A stretch of 64,000 nucleotides of DNA from UBA2561 sp964577275. GTDB taxonomy: Bacteria; Bacteroidota; Bacteroidia; Cytophagales; Thermoflexibacteraceae. The notes under the pieces were generated by a model, which ran no database searches, was not told where the DNA came from, and saw only the letters and a program-made list of their open reading frames with translations. Position 1 is the stretch's first letter. The number at the start of each line of letters is the position of its first letter. The stretch spans positions 44,821-108,820 of the forward strand of contig CAZNYR010000001.1 in assembly GCA_964577275.1 (NCBI GenBank), given 5' to 3'. Below are positions 25,464-33,687 of this stretch, piece by piece. A program made the translations under genes and the position numbers.

Positions 25464-26600
25464 ATGAAACACCTCATTTTATTTGTGATAACCTTCATCA
25501 CCACCACTTTGGCGGGGGCGCAATGGATGAATCTGATGGTTTTTGAGTTTCGGACATGGGATGATATTTGGACGGGAAATATTATTTTTCATGCCGAAAA
25601 TTTTGTCCGTGCGATGGCATATTCCATTCCGTTTTTATTTATTCTGACTGTCCACGAGTTCGGACATTATCTGATGGCTCGAAGATATAAATTAGACGTA
25701 NNNNNNNNNNTAACCCTGCCTTATTATTTACCGATGTGGCTGGGAAACAGTGCTTTAACTATCGGAACACTGGGCGCATATATCAAAATCAAATCGCCGA
25801 TGATGTCCAAAAAAGCCTTTTTTGATGTCGGGATTGCGGGTCCGTTGGCGGGTTTTGTAGCGGCAATTTTGGTTTTGATGTATGGTTTTCTGAACTTGCC
25901 TCCCGCCGAATTTATTTTTACGATTCATCCTGAATATCAGGTATTTGGCTTGGATTATGCCGCCCACGTCTATCGTTCCTTGCCTCCAGATTCCTCCTTC
26001 ACGATGGGTTCAAGTTTGTTATTTGAATTTTTTAAAGTTTATGTCGCCGACCCCGCTTTGCTCCCAAATCCACACGAAATCATGCACTATCCCTATTTGA
26101 TGGCAGGCTATTGGGCGTTATTTTTTACGGCATTGAATCTGATGCCTATCGGACAGCTTGATGGCGGACACATTTTATACGGGTTGATTGGCGCAAAAAA
26201 ACATCGAAAAGTAGCGTTTATGCTTTTTATTTTGTTCGTATTTTATGCAGGTTTAGGACTTTTTAAGCCTCAAGATGATATGGAATGGCTCAAATGGTCG
26301 CCGATTTATGTGTGGTTTTTGTACGTGGTTTTTTTGCGTACCGTGCCACATTGGAAATGGTCAATTTTGGTGGCGATGAGTATTTTTACAGGACAATTCG
26401 TATTGAATTTTATTTTTCCCGAAATCACAGGATATAACGGATGGTTAGTTTTTGGACTACTTTTGGGCAGATTTTTAGGAATTTATCATCCTGCCGCATC
26501 AATCGAAACGCCTCTGGACAAAAAACGCCAGATTTTAGGCTGGATAGCCTTTCTTATTTTTGTTTTGTGTTTTACGCCAATGCCCCTCAAAATGATGTAA
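25464..26600 (+). CDS. Site-2-type intramembrane metalloprotease (M50), with sequencing gap
   Basis: The multi-pass inner-membrane zinc protease has HEFGH at 64-68 and the second zinc-ligand motif NLMPIGQLDGGH near 226-237, so the active site is complete. About eight hydrophobic helices are seen over 378 residues. Relatives cut membrane-bound regulators. Ten Ns at 25701-25710 interrupt codons 80-83. The left flank reads D-V and the right flank T-L-P-Y-Y, which in plant EGY and bacterial relatives is contiguous (V-T-L-P-Y). The inserted Xs are therefore probably artefact. No rseP partner genes (dxr, bamA) are adjacent. Confidence 0.9.
   Translation: MKHLILFVITFITTTLAGAQWMNLMVFEFRTWDDIWTGNIIFHAENFVRAMAYSIPFLFILTVHEFGHYLMARRYKLDVXXXXTLPYYLPMWLGNSALTIGTLGAYIKIKSPMMSKKAFFDVGIAGPLAGFVAAILVLMYGFLNLPPAEFIFTIHPEYQVFGLDYAAHVYRSLPPDSSFTMGSSLLFEFFKVYVADPALLPNPHEIMHYPYLMAGYWALFFTALNLMPIGQLDGGHILYGLIGAKKHRKVAFMLFILFVFYAGLGLFKPQDDMEWLKWSPIYVWFLYVVFLRTVPHWKWSILVAMSIFTGQFVLNFIFPEITGYNGWLVFGLLLGRFLGIYHPAASIETPLDKKRQILGWIAFLIFVLCFTPMPLKMM
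25701..25710. other. Assembly gap of ten Ns inside the site-2 protease gene
   Basis: Exactly ten Ns lie between GACGTA and TAACCCTG. Both flanks share TA, and joining them over it gives GACGTAACCCTG, coding D-V-T-L, in frame with family sequences. The gap is best read as two contigs that abut or overlap by two bases. Confidence 0.8.
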
Positions 26601-26628
26601 TATCTGAATAGTTTACGAGCGTATTTTT

Positions 26629-26659
26629 TTGGACTTTTTCTGAAAAAATCGTATTTTTG
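26629..26659 (+). promoter_or_regulatory. Promoter of the DUF2071 gene
   Basis: TTGGAC (26629-26634), exactly 17 bp, then TATTTTTG (26652-26659) is the clearest sigma-A promoter in the window. The ATG at 26687 is 28 bp further on. No dyad element is present here. Confidence 0.75.
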
Positions 26660-26686
26660 AAAGAAAATATAAAACTACAATTTACG

Positions 26687-27397
26687 ATGAGTTTTCTCCG
26701 TGCTGAATGGCGCAAATTAGCCATTGCCAACTACGAAATTGCCCCTTCGATTCTTGCTCAATATATTCCTTATGGTACGGAATTAGACCTATGGCAGGAC
26801 AAATGTTATGTCAGTTTGGTCGGTTTTATGTTCCTGAATGTCAAGGTGATAGGGCTGAAAATTCCGTTTCACCGCAATTTTGAGGAGGCGAATTTACGGT
26901 TTTATGTCAAACGAAAAGAAGGGCATGAATGGAAGCGAGGGGTCGTTTTTATCAAAGAAATTGTACCAAAACCTGCCATCAGTTTTATCGCCAATACGGT
27001 ATATCGTGAAAATTACGAAACTTTGCCCATGCGTCATGTTTGGGAAGAAAATGCACAAAATCAGGTCGTAGAATATGCCTGGCAAAAAAATTCTGATTGG
27101 TATAAAATGCGGGTCGAAGCTGGTCTGCAACCTTCTGATATACAGATAGATAGCGAAACAGAATTTATCACCGAACACTACTGGGGCTATGCCAAAGTAA
27201 ACGACCACAAAACCAATGAATACCAAGTAACACACCCTCGATGGCAGGCTTATGACGTACTGAATTATGAGATTAAAGTGAATTTTGGATTACTTTACGG
27301 AACAAAATTTGCATTTTTGAGTGAACAAACGCCGACTTCGGTCATGCTGGCAGAAGGTTCGGAAATTACGGTTGAGCCGAAAGAAACATTAAAATAA
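26687..27397 (+). CDS. YqjF-like DUF2071 protein
   Basis: From ATG 26687 (MSFLRAEWRKLAIANYEI) the protein is 236 residues; an earlier in-frame start at 26657 overlaps the promoter's -7 box. It matches the DUF2071/YqjF group: the N-terminal WRKL block, an LVGFMF segment, and GIKIPFHRNFEEANLRFYVKR. These proteins are cytoplasmic, have a beta-barrel-like fold and no proven biochemical role. It is a single gene with its own promoter, ending before the dyad element at 27412. Confidence 0.85.
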   Translation: MSFLRAEWRKLAIANYEIAPSILAQYIPYGTELDLWQDKCYVSLVGFMFLNVKVIGLKIPFHRNFEEANLRFYVKRKEGHEWKRGVVFIKEIVPKPAISFIANTVYRENYETLPMRHVWEENAQNQVVEYAWQKNSDWYKMRVEAGLQPSDIQIDSETEFITEHYWGYAKVNDHKTNEYQVTHPRWQAYDVLNYEIKVNFGLLYGTKFAFLSEQTPTSVMLAEGSEITVEPKETLK

Positions 27398-27411
27398 ATT
27401 AAGTAGTACAG

Positions 27412-27497
27412 AGTATTTAGTATCAAACATTAAGATAATGTAATTAATTGATTTTCAATTAATTACGCTCAAGTCGAAATATAAACTAAATTTGAAA
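27412..27497 (+). repeat. Dyad element copy A (core 27448-27458)
   Basis: The core TTGATTTTCAA sits in a perfect 27-bp palindrome (27440-27466) with 12-base arms GTAATTAATTGA and TCAATTAATTAC around TTT. The element shares its left end (AGTATTTAGTAT) and right end (AAACTAAATTTGAA) with the copy at 51147. From TGTAATTA to the end the two align without gaps. The right end provides TAAATTTG (27487-27494), a -7 box for the glycosyltransferase at 27554. Confidence 0.75.
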
Positions 27498-27553
27498 GTG
27501 TTTATCTTGGGATTCCGAATCGAATAAAACGTCATAAACTGAACCATAACACC

Positions 27554-28507
27554 ATGAAAATCAGTGGATTTACATTCTTGCGAAATGCCTCCAAATTGTA
27601 TTATCCCGTCAAGGAATCAATTTTGTCGATTTTGGATATGGTTGATGAATTTGTTATTGCCGTAGGCGATAACGACCCTGACGATAACACGCACGAAATT
27701 CTCGAAAGTATCGGTTCGGATAAAATCAAAATTATCAATACCGTTTGGGACACTGAAAAATACCCCAGAGGCATGGAACACGCCCATCAGACTGACATCG
27801 CGCGGGAAGCCTGTTCGGGTGATTGGTTATTTTATCTGCAAGGCGATGAAGTTATCCATGAAAAAGACCACGCTACGATTTTGGCAGCTTGTCATAAATA
27901 TATTGATAATCAGGAAGTTGAAGGTTTTTTATTTCGGTATATGCACTTTTTTGGCGATTACGAACATTATTTTCGGGACCATTGCTGGTATCCTTACGAA
28001 ATCCGAATGATTCGTAATCATCCGCAGATTCATTCTTTTGAATCGGCACAATCTTTTCGTAGAATCCCTCATTTTGATGGTGTAAGTTATCGAAGTAAAG
28101 AAGGAACTTTTAAGTTAAATGTGGTCAAAATTGATGCGGATGTCTATCATTATGGTTGGGTTCGACCGCCAAAACTGATGCTCCAAAAACGAAAATATTT
28201 TTCGACCACGCATCAAGGAAAAGACTTTGTGCGGGAGGAATACAAGAAATATGACGAAAATTATGACTACGGACGCATGGATAGAACTTTAGAGTTTAAG
28301 GGAACGCACCCCGCAGTAATGGCAAATAAAATCAAAGAATTAGACTGGAAAGATACACTACGTTATGAGGGCGAAACGGCAATTCATCGCCCTTTGATGA
28401 AGCACGAAAAACTAAAATATCGCCTCATTATTGCCCTCGAACGCAAGCTGCTGGGCGGACGGCGATTGGGCGGATATAAAAATTATAACATATTGAATAT
28501 CAAATAA
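27554..28507 (+). CDS. GT-A fold glycosyltransferase (family 2-like)
   Basis: The 317-residue protein has the GT2 layout without the usual N-terminal SxIIP block: it begins MKISGFTFLRNASKLYYPV, then DEFVIAVGDNDPDDNTHEIL (nucleotide-sugar region) and QGDEVIHEKD (metal-site DxE/DxD equivalent). It is predicted to be cytosolic, transferring a sugar to an envelope glycan precursor. The C-terminal part is basic. Related proteins occur in Bacteroidota glycan loci. It ends directly before a small membrane protein gene (stop and next ATG adjacent), indicating translational coupling. Confidence 0.8.
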   Translation: MKISGFTFLRNASKLYYPVKESILSILDMVDEFVIAVGDNDPDDNTHEILESIGSDKIKIINTVWDTEKYPRGMEHAHQTDIAREACSGDWLFYLQGDEVIHEKDHATILAACHKYIDNQEVEGFLFRYMHFFGDYEHYFRDHCWYPYEIRMIRNHPQIHSFESAQSFRRIPHFDGVSYRSKEGTFKLNVVKIDADVYHYGWVRPPKLMLQKRKYFSTTHQGKDFVREEYKKYDENYDYGRMDRTLEFKGTHPAVMANKIKELDWKDTLRYEGETAIHRPLMKHEKLKYRLIIALERKLLGGRRLGGYKNYNILNIK

Positions 28508-28780
28508 ATGAACCTAAAACAAACGATTTTATTTTCGTTGGCAACTGGCTTTTTCGTGATTGGCATTCATCAGATTTTTGTGAGTACAGCCAGCGACATC
28601 AGCGGAAAAATATTTGATGGCTATTGGGCAATTATGCTTTCGGGCGGATGCTTTTTGGCTTACAAATTTTTAGTTCCGCAGGGCAAATCTAAAGATGAAA
28701 CTTCCGCTGAACCCAAAACAACGGCACGCCACCCACAGGTCAAAAAAAAAAAAAGCGTAAACGAAAATAATAAATCTTAG
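28508..28780 (+). CDS. Small two-helix membrane protein
   Basis: The 90-residue protein has two hydrophobic segments (about 8-26, ILFSLATGFFVIGIHQIF, and 40-58, WAIMLSGGCFLAYKFLVP) and a hydrophilic, lysine-rich C terminus. Its ATG follows the glycosyltransferase stop with no gap, so it is co-translated and may anchor or assist that enzyme. Thirteen consecutive As (28742-28754) fall in the C-terminal coding part. One frame shift there gives a short basic end K-K-R-K-R-K and stop, so the true tail is uncertain. I do not recognise a family. Confidence 0.55.
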   Translation: MNLKQTILFSLATGFFVIGIHQIFVSTASDISGKIFDGYWAIMLSGGCFLAYKFLVPQGKSKDETSAEPKTTARHPQVKKKKSVNENNKS

Positions 28781-28891
28781 ATTCAAGTGAAAAACGAAAA
28801 TTTTTTTTTGTCATCTGGCAACTTCTGTTTTGTATCGTAGTCTTTAACGTAGATGTCAAATTAATTTATCAAATACAAAGCACAAATTCAG

Positions 28892-29545
28892 ATGAAAAAA
28901 TATTCGTTTTTCTTGATTATTTGGTTGATTTCCACAGGGTTTTTGTCGGCACAAGATGACGAAAATCGGAGGGACAAAAAATATAACTCGGACGATATCC
29001 AAACCTTAGCGGGCGATGTTCGGCATCATGGTTTTCATTGGGGATTCAGTTTTACGGGGACAACTATCGGCAACCAAAACGAACCCGCCTTGATGTTGGG
29101 CGGGCGATTGGCATGGACGATGAACCGAATGATTGGCTTGGGTTTTGAAGCTAAAGGCTTGATTCCGAGCGTTACGATGAATGATATTTCGGTGAGCAAA
29201 GTGCGTCCACTGATGGGTTATGGCGGTTTTTTTATTGAACCCGTCCTTTTTTCAAACAAGGTAATTCATGCCACGATTCCATTGGCAACGGGGAGCGGTT
29301 GGGCTGGATACGTGCGAGATTGGAACGATGATAACTTTGATTTCATGGATTCGGATTTGATTGACCAATACATTTTCTGGTATTTTGAACCCGGTGCCAA
29401 TGTCGAAATTAATGTAACGCGCTATTTTCGGATTGCCGCAGGCGCAAGTTATCGTTATCTCCCTGATTTTGAATTACTTAATACCGCCAAAAAGGATTTT
29501 GACGGCATGAATTATAACGTAACGCTGAAGTTCGGAAGATTCTAA
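28892..29545 (+). CDS. Outer-membrane beta-barrel protein
   Basis: The 217-residue protein has a signal peptide (MKKYSFFLIIWLISTGFLSA, cleavage before QDD). The mature protein shows alternating hydrophobic strands and aromatic girdles (HWGFSFTGTTIG, PALMLGGRLAWTM, FRIAAGASYRYLP) and ends NVTLKFGRF with a terminal Phe, the standard barrel-insertion signal. It looks like an eight-stranded porin-like barrel of the OmpA/OmpX size class. Function is unknown. It has its own terminator. Confidence 0.75.
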   Translation: MKKYSFFLIIWLISTGFLSAQDDENRRDKKYNSDDIQTLAGDVRHHGFHWGFSFTGTTIGNQNEPALMLGGRLAWTMNRMIGLGFEAKGLIPSVTMNDISVSKVRPLMGYGGFFIEPVLFSNKVIHATIPLATGSGWAGYVRDWNDDNFDFMDSDLIDQYIFWYFEPGANVEINVTRYFRIAAGASYRYLPDFELLNTAKKDFDGMNYNVTLKFGRF

Positions 29546-29581
29546 ACAATTCAACAAACGCCACATTTTCTGTGGTTTTCG

Positions 29582-29606
29582 TCCCATAAAATACGATTTT
29601 ATGGGA
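29582..29606 (+). terminator. Terminator after the small beta-barrel gene
   Basis: TCCCATAAAA (29582-29591) and TTTTATGGGA (29597-29606) form a perfect 10-bp stem followed by seven Ts. Confidence 0.93.
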
Positions 29607-29832
29607 TTTTTTTATCAAAAAAACAAAAATTAAGATGCCATAACATATCATTTTTAGTCTTTATCCCAAAAGCAAAGTTTAGAATCAAGGCACAAATTTT
29701 GACGTAGTTTTGTTAAAAATCCAAGGCAAAACCCTAAGTTTCGTAAAAGATTTTTTACTTTGTAGGTATTTGATTTTTGGTCAAATTGTATTGACAAAGA
29801 CCACTTATTTTTATCTGTCGAATCTCATCATC

Positions 29833-31359
29833 ATGAAAAAAGCCATTGATTTTTATATATTTTTATTGCTCTTGGGCATCGGAGCTTGCATCCCGATTGA
29901 AGACCGATTAGCACCACAAGTAACTCAAATTCAGTTTGATGGACAGCTTGCCAACATTAATATTGATGCAAAAGGAGACCGTGTGATTACCGATACGGTA
30001 ACTTATCACGTCTTGGATACCATTTCGCTTTTTGTGGGATATAGCGATAACGAACACATTGATTCTATCGCCCTGATTGTCAGTCAAGGAACAGGCTCAA
30101 TTCAGAATTTGGAAGCACTCACGAATCGGAATATTAGCATTCCCGGCGGGCGACTTTATCAGGATACTATCAAAATTCCGATTCCAGCCAATATCCCCGA
30201 AGGATTGTATTATATTAATATTGAATGTTACGATTTGAGCAAAAATATGACCCGAACTTATGGGGTTTTTCGTATCGAATCCGATATTCGAGGTCCCATC
30301 ATTCAAAATTTTAAGGTCGCAAAATTGGCACAGGATGCACAAGGAAATTATATCACTTGCCGCCTCGAAACAATTGATTTAGAGGGTGTTATTACTGATA
30401 ATATTGGCATCTCCGAAGTCATTGTCGAGCTATCCAATGGCATACAAAATCGGCGGGATGTGTTGGGCGATTCTTTGGTGTCGCTCCAAAATCTATTCGG
30501 ACAAGACATCCGAATCCCCAGTAGTTTGGGCGATAATGAACTATTTACCCTCCGTTTGATTGTCATTGACGGCAACGGAAATCAAAGCACTGCACAAGCC
30601 CGATTTGTCGTGGGCTGCGATGACCAAATTCCAACTCTCAAAATCGACAGCCTTCGCCCAACGCTCAATGCCGAAGGCGAAATTGACGTGATTCAGGGCG
30701 TGCCAATTTCGGTCATTAACGGATACTTGACCGATAATTTTCAGATGCAATATTTCGCTGTTACTTTTAATCTCAAAGATGCCGTTCGTGATACCGTTTT
30801 TTCAATCAATCTTGCTGATAATCAAGCAGATACTATTTTTATTCAACAACTCCCGAAAGAAGCGCATACCTTCAATTTGCCTTCCGAAGTTACCCTAAGT
30901 TCGACCTACGAACTAACGTTTTTTTTGTCTGATACGGCACAAAATACCGCCACGCCCATCAGTTATTTGGTGAATGTGATTCGGGATAATATTCCAGAAT
31001 TTTCGATTGTCGAATCTTTTATCATCAATTCGACACGCACCCTGGATGCGAATGACTTAAATACTGAAAATGCGACACTTGCGCCGGGCGATGTAATCAA
31101 AGTGCCTGCCGAAATTACCGATAACAATTTTAAATATATCCGCATTTATTGGGGGCTGGAGGGAAGTGCCATCTTGCAACACGAAATTTTGGGCGAGGAT
31201 TTGCCACAGCCCTACGAAAGTTACCGATTCGCCGACCCTATCAATAATTTTCGAGTGCCTACTACCGCCCTTTCGGGCAATCGATACGAACTCCGCATCG
31301 AAGCCAAAGACCAAACCAATCCTGCGGTTTCGGTAAGATATTTTTTCCGAATTAGATAA
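29833..31359 (+). CDS. Lipoprotein with tandem Ig-like domains
   Basis: From ATG 29833 the protein is 508 residues with a lipoprotein signal ending GIGAC (Cys19). An upstream TTG at 29710 adds 41 residues without signal character. The mature chain is made of about four beta-sandwich repeats that each end in similar strands: YDLSKNMTRTYGVFRI, IDGNGNQSTAQARFVV, SDTAQNTATPISYLVNV and KDQTNPAVSVRYFFRI. It resembles DUF4625-type Bacteroidota lipoproteins, probably surface exposed. A TAGTTTTG box (29705-29712) lies upstream. Ligand and partner are unknown. Confidence 0.7.
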   Translation: MKKAIDFYIFLLLLGIGACIPIEDRLAPQVTQIQFDGQLANINIDAKGDRVITDTVTYHVLDTISLFVGYSDNEHIDSIALIVSQGTGSIQNLEALTNRNISIPGGRLYQDTIKIPIPANIPEGLYYINIECYDLSKNMTRTYGVFRIESDIRGPIIQNFKVAKLAQDAQGNYITCRLETIDLEGVITDNIGISEVIVELSNGIQNRRDVLGDSLVSLQNLFGQDIRIPSSLGDNELFTLRLIVIDGNGNQSTAQARFVVGCDDQIPTLKIDSLRPTLNAEGEIDVIQGVPISVINGYLTDNFQMQYFAVTFNLKDAVRDTVFSINLADNQADTIFIQQLPKEAHTFNLPSEVTLSSTYELTFFLSDTAQNTATPISYLVNVIRDNIPEFSIVESFIINSTRTLDANDLNTENATLAPGDVIKVPAEITDNNFKYIRIYWGLEGSAILQHEILGEDLPQPYESYRFADPINNFRVPTTALSGNRYELRIEAKDQTNPAVSVRYFFRIR

Positions 31360-31388
31360 AATATAATATATTGATAATCAATTATTTA

Positions 31389-31437
31389 GCTTAAAATATC
31401 CCGTCAAGTTTCGATACTTTGACGGGATATTTTAAGC
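31389..31437. terminator. Long-stem bidirectional terminator
   Basis: GCTTAAAATATCCCGTCAA (31389-31407) is perfectly complementary to TTGACGGGATATTTTAAGC (31419-31437), a 19-bp stem between convergent genes. The longest perfect stem noticed in the window. A dyad core (31371-31381) lies directly beside it. Confidence 0.85.
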
Positions 31438-31464
31438 AACATTCCAGACAAATTACTTTTCAGA

Positions 31465-32400
31465 TTATTCAATCACAAAGCGTTTGGTTTCTGTCCCCGA
31501 AGGAGTCGTAATTTGATAGTAATATACGCCTGTTTTGAGGTTTTGCAAATCAGTTTTTAAGCTATGCGTCCCTTCCGATTTGGACTCGTTTAAGATAGTT
31601 TTGACGATTTTGCCCTGTGCATTTATCAAGTTAATTTGCACATAACCAGCTTGTTGTACGTCAAATTTTAATGTATTGGTATTTTGCGATGGATTCGGAA
31701 AAATCAAGGCTTGTGGTTCAGATTCATCCTGCTCAAAATTGGGAGGAAAATCAGGCATTTTTTCCTTTGGGTCGAGGAGAATAAAACGTGCAGGATGCCA
31801 CATTTTTTTCAATCCAAATCGTTGGAAATGTCCTTTCCGATGTCCATGTCGTTTAGGGTGTAAATTTTCATTATTTTCTTCCATTTTTTGATGAAATTCT
31901 TGTATTTTCTGACGCATTTCATCGGTCATATTTTCCTCAAAAATTGACTTTATATCCGTTTTCCATGTTTCGATTTGTGGTTCAATTTCGGTTTTGAGTG
32001 CTTTGATTTCAGTGTCATATTCATCGGCAATTGTCCACGCCTCAAGCATAATTTTGCGTAATTTTTGATGCGTTTCATGTAAATTATCTTTCTGATTTTC
32101 AGATATTTCATTGCCATTTTCTTGATTTTTTTTCAAGGTCTGATGTGTCGCACGCATTTGCTCTCGGAGTGGCTTTGCCTCCGCCCGAAGTTCGTCAATT
32201 CGTGCCTTGTGTGCCGCACTTAATTGCGCATCTAATTTGAGGCGTTGTGCTTGGACAATCGGAAAAATATTTTCCTTGACGTAGGTATGTACTTTTTGAT
32301 GAATTTCTTTACGTTTTTTACGCATTTCGGGGTCAGGTTGGGCAATACTCGCCAAAGAAATACCAAAAAATAAAACGAAAACTAACCGAATCGTTTGCAT
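31465..32400 (-). CDS. Spy/CpxP-like helical protein with T9SS type A sorting tail
   Basis: The 311-residue protein has a signal peptide (1-20), then a helix-rich charged region (about 25-185, with QRLKLDAQLSAAHKARIDELR and MRQKIQEFHQKMEE) resembling periplasmic Spy/CpxP chaperone-like proteins. A His/Lys/Gly linker follows (RHGHRKGHFQRFG). The last about 85 residues are a type A sorting domain for type IX secretion: IFPNPSQNTNTLKF, then INAQGKIV, then LKTGVYYYQI and KRFVIE. The tail predicts export across the outer membrane, which is unusual for a Spy-like fold. Its target is unknown. Confidence 0.8.
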   Translation of the reverse strand: MQTIRLVFVLFFGISLASIAQPDPEMRKKRKEIHQKVHTYVKENIFPIVQAQRLKLDAQLSAAHKARIDELRAEAKPLREQMRATHQTLKKNQENGNEISENQKDNLHETHQKLRKIMLEAWTIADEYDTEIKALKTEIEPQIETWKTDIKSIFEENMTDEMRQKIQEFHQKMEENNENLHPKRHGHRKGHFQRFGLKKMWHPARFILLDPKEKMPDFPPNFEQDESEPQALIFPNPSQNTNTLKFDVQQAGYVQINLINAQGKIVKTILNESKSEGTHSLKTDLQNLKTGVYYYQITTPSGTETKRFVIE

Positions 32401-32652
32401 TGTTTTTTAAAATTTAAGAGGTAAAACATTCATTTTATTGTGATTTTCGTTTCTTTGACTTTCGCAAAATTCAAAGGTTTAAACAGCATCTCAAATTTTT
32501 TTGTATGAATTTTGTCGCATACAATCCACAACTAAAAACAAAAAATTCGGAACTGAAAAGCCTATTTCGGGTTGTATTTGAGAACACAAATCCAAAAAAA
32601 CATGGCGCAATTCAAAAATTTTCGTAAAACTTCAGACCAACCCAATCGAACC

Positions 32653-33096
32653 ATGAAAATTGTTATAAATACCAAAGTGCAAGCCGATTATAAGACTGTT
32701 TTTGAGGGCTTTAACGAGAATTTATTTACGGCACTTGCACCGCCTTTCCCAAAAATGCACCTGATGGAATTTGGCGGAACAACACTCGGAATGCAAACTT
32801 ATTTAATCTTAGATTTTGTATTTTTCAAAGAAGAGTGGATTTCGGTAGTTACCGAAGAAGGCACATCAGACCAAGAACTATATTTCGTGGATGAAGGCAC
32901 AAAATTACCTTTCTTTTTGGCTTACTGGCATCACGAACATCGCATCATAAAAGAGGCAGAAGGCGAAACAATAATCCAAGATTTTATCGTATTCAAAACG
33001 CCAAATTTTATCTTAGATTTTTTGATGTATCCAGCCTTATTTTTTCAATTTTTGTGGCGAAAACCTATTTATAAACGTATCTTTAATCAAATCTAA
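32653..33096 (+). CDS. SRPBCC-like (START-fold) protein
   Basis: From ATG 32653 (MKIVINTKVQADYKTVFEGF) the protein is 147 residues. The opening beta strand and helix (V.A.Y.TVFEGFNENLF) and the run of later beta strands, ending with a long C-terminal helix (PNFILDFLMYPALFFQFLW), fit the SRPBCC/START ligand-pocket fold. A TTG-initiated frame from 32572 adds 27 basic residues and is less likely. Substrate and role are unknown; proteins of this group bind hydrophobic ligands. It precedes the WG-repeat gene by 29 bp. Confidence 0.6.
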   Translation: MKIVINTKVQADYKTVFEGFNENLFTALAPPFPKMHLMEFGGTTLGMQTYLILDFVFFKEEWISVVTEEGTSDQELYFVDEGTKLPFFLAYWHHEHRIIKEAEGETIIQDFIVFKTPNFILDFLMYPALFFQFLWRKPIYKRIFNQI

Positions 33097-33125
33097 TTTT
33101 ATTCATTCTTAAATATTATAATACA

Positions 33126-33638
33126 TTGATTTTCAATAGATTAATTTCAGTTTTTGGCTTTATTTTTTTCTTGTTTTTGCAACAATTACAGGCACAAAAC
33201 CCCATACTTTTTGAACAAAACGACCGCTATGGTTATCAGCTCCAAAATGGGAATATTTTATGCCAAGCGCAGTTTTTTATCGCCACCGAATTTAGCGAAA
33301 ATGGCATAGCGTATGTCGCTGATTCGGAAGGCTGGAGGGTCATTAATTCGGCAGGAAAAATGCTTTTTAAACCTTTCATTTATGACAATGCTCCTGATAA
33401 ATTTTCAGAGGGATTTGCGCGTTTTGTGGCAGATGAAAAAATAGGATTTTATAATGAAAAAGGCGAAATTAGTTTGGCGGCTCATTGGACTTTTGCTCAG
33501 CCTTTCAAAAACGGAAAAGCGAAAGTTTGTATGGATTGCCAGAAAGTTTATCAAGGCGAGCATTTTTATTATCAATGCAAAAATTGGTTTTATATTGATA
33601 CAAATGGCAAACGCATTGTCCAACACCAAAAAAATTAG
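33126..33638 (+). CDS. WG-repeat secreted protein, TTG start inside a dyad core
   Basis: The 170-residue protein has a signal peptide (RLISVFGFIFFLFLQQLQA, cleavage before QNP) followed by degenerate WG/KWG repeats (YGYQLQNGNI, EGWRVINSAGKML, IGFYNEKGEI, NWFYIDTNGKR). No ATG precedes the signal peptide in frame, so the only usable start is TTG 33126, which is the first codon of the intergenic dyad core TTGATTTTCAA. Four short repeats is low for this family. It sits 29 bp after the SRPBCC gene and is probably co-transcribed with it. Confidence 0.65.
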   Translation: MIFNRLISVFGFIFFLFLQQLQAQNPILFEQNDRYGYQLQNGNILCQAQFFIATEFSENGIAYVADSEGWRVINSAGKMLFKPFIYDNAPDKFSEGFARFVADEKIGFYNEKGEISLAAHWTFAQPFKNGKAKVCMDCQKVYQGEHFYYQCKNWFYIDTNGKRIVQHQKN

Positions 33639-33667
33639 GCTTGTTCCACAACATGAAACAAGCCTAA
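33635..33667. terminator. Bidirectional terminator between WG-repeat and DUF2911 genes
   Basis: TTAGGCTTGTT (33635-33645) pairs perfectly with AACAAGCCTAA (33657-33667). A run of As lies to the left and AAAAAAAGAAA to the right, serving convergent genes. Confidence 0.8.
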
Positions 33668-33687
33668 ATATAACAAAAAAAAGAAAC

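Noticed and set aside
27903..27913. One-mismatch dyad (TTGATAATCAG) inside a glycosyltransferase gene
   Set aside because: It is inside coding sequence, with an end mismatch and no -7 box near; chance is enough.
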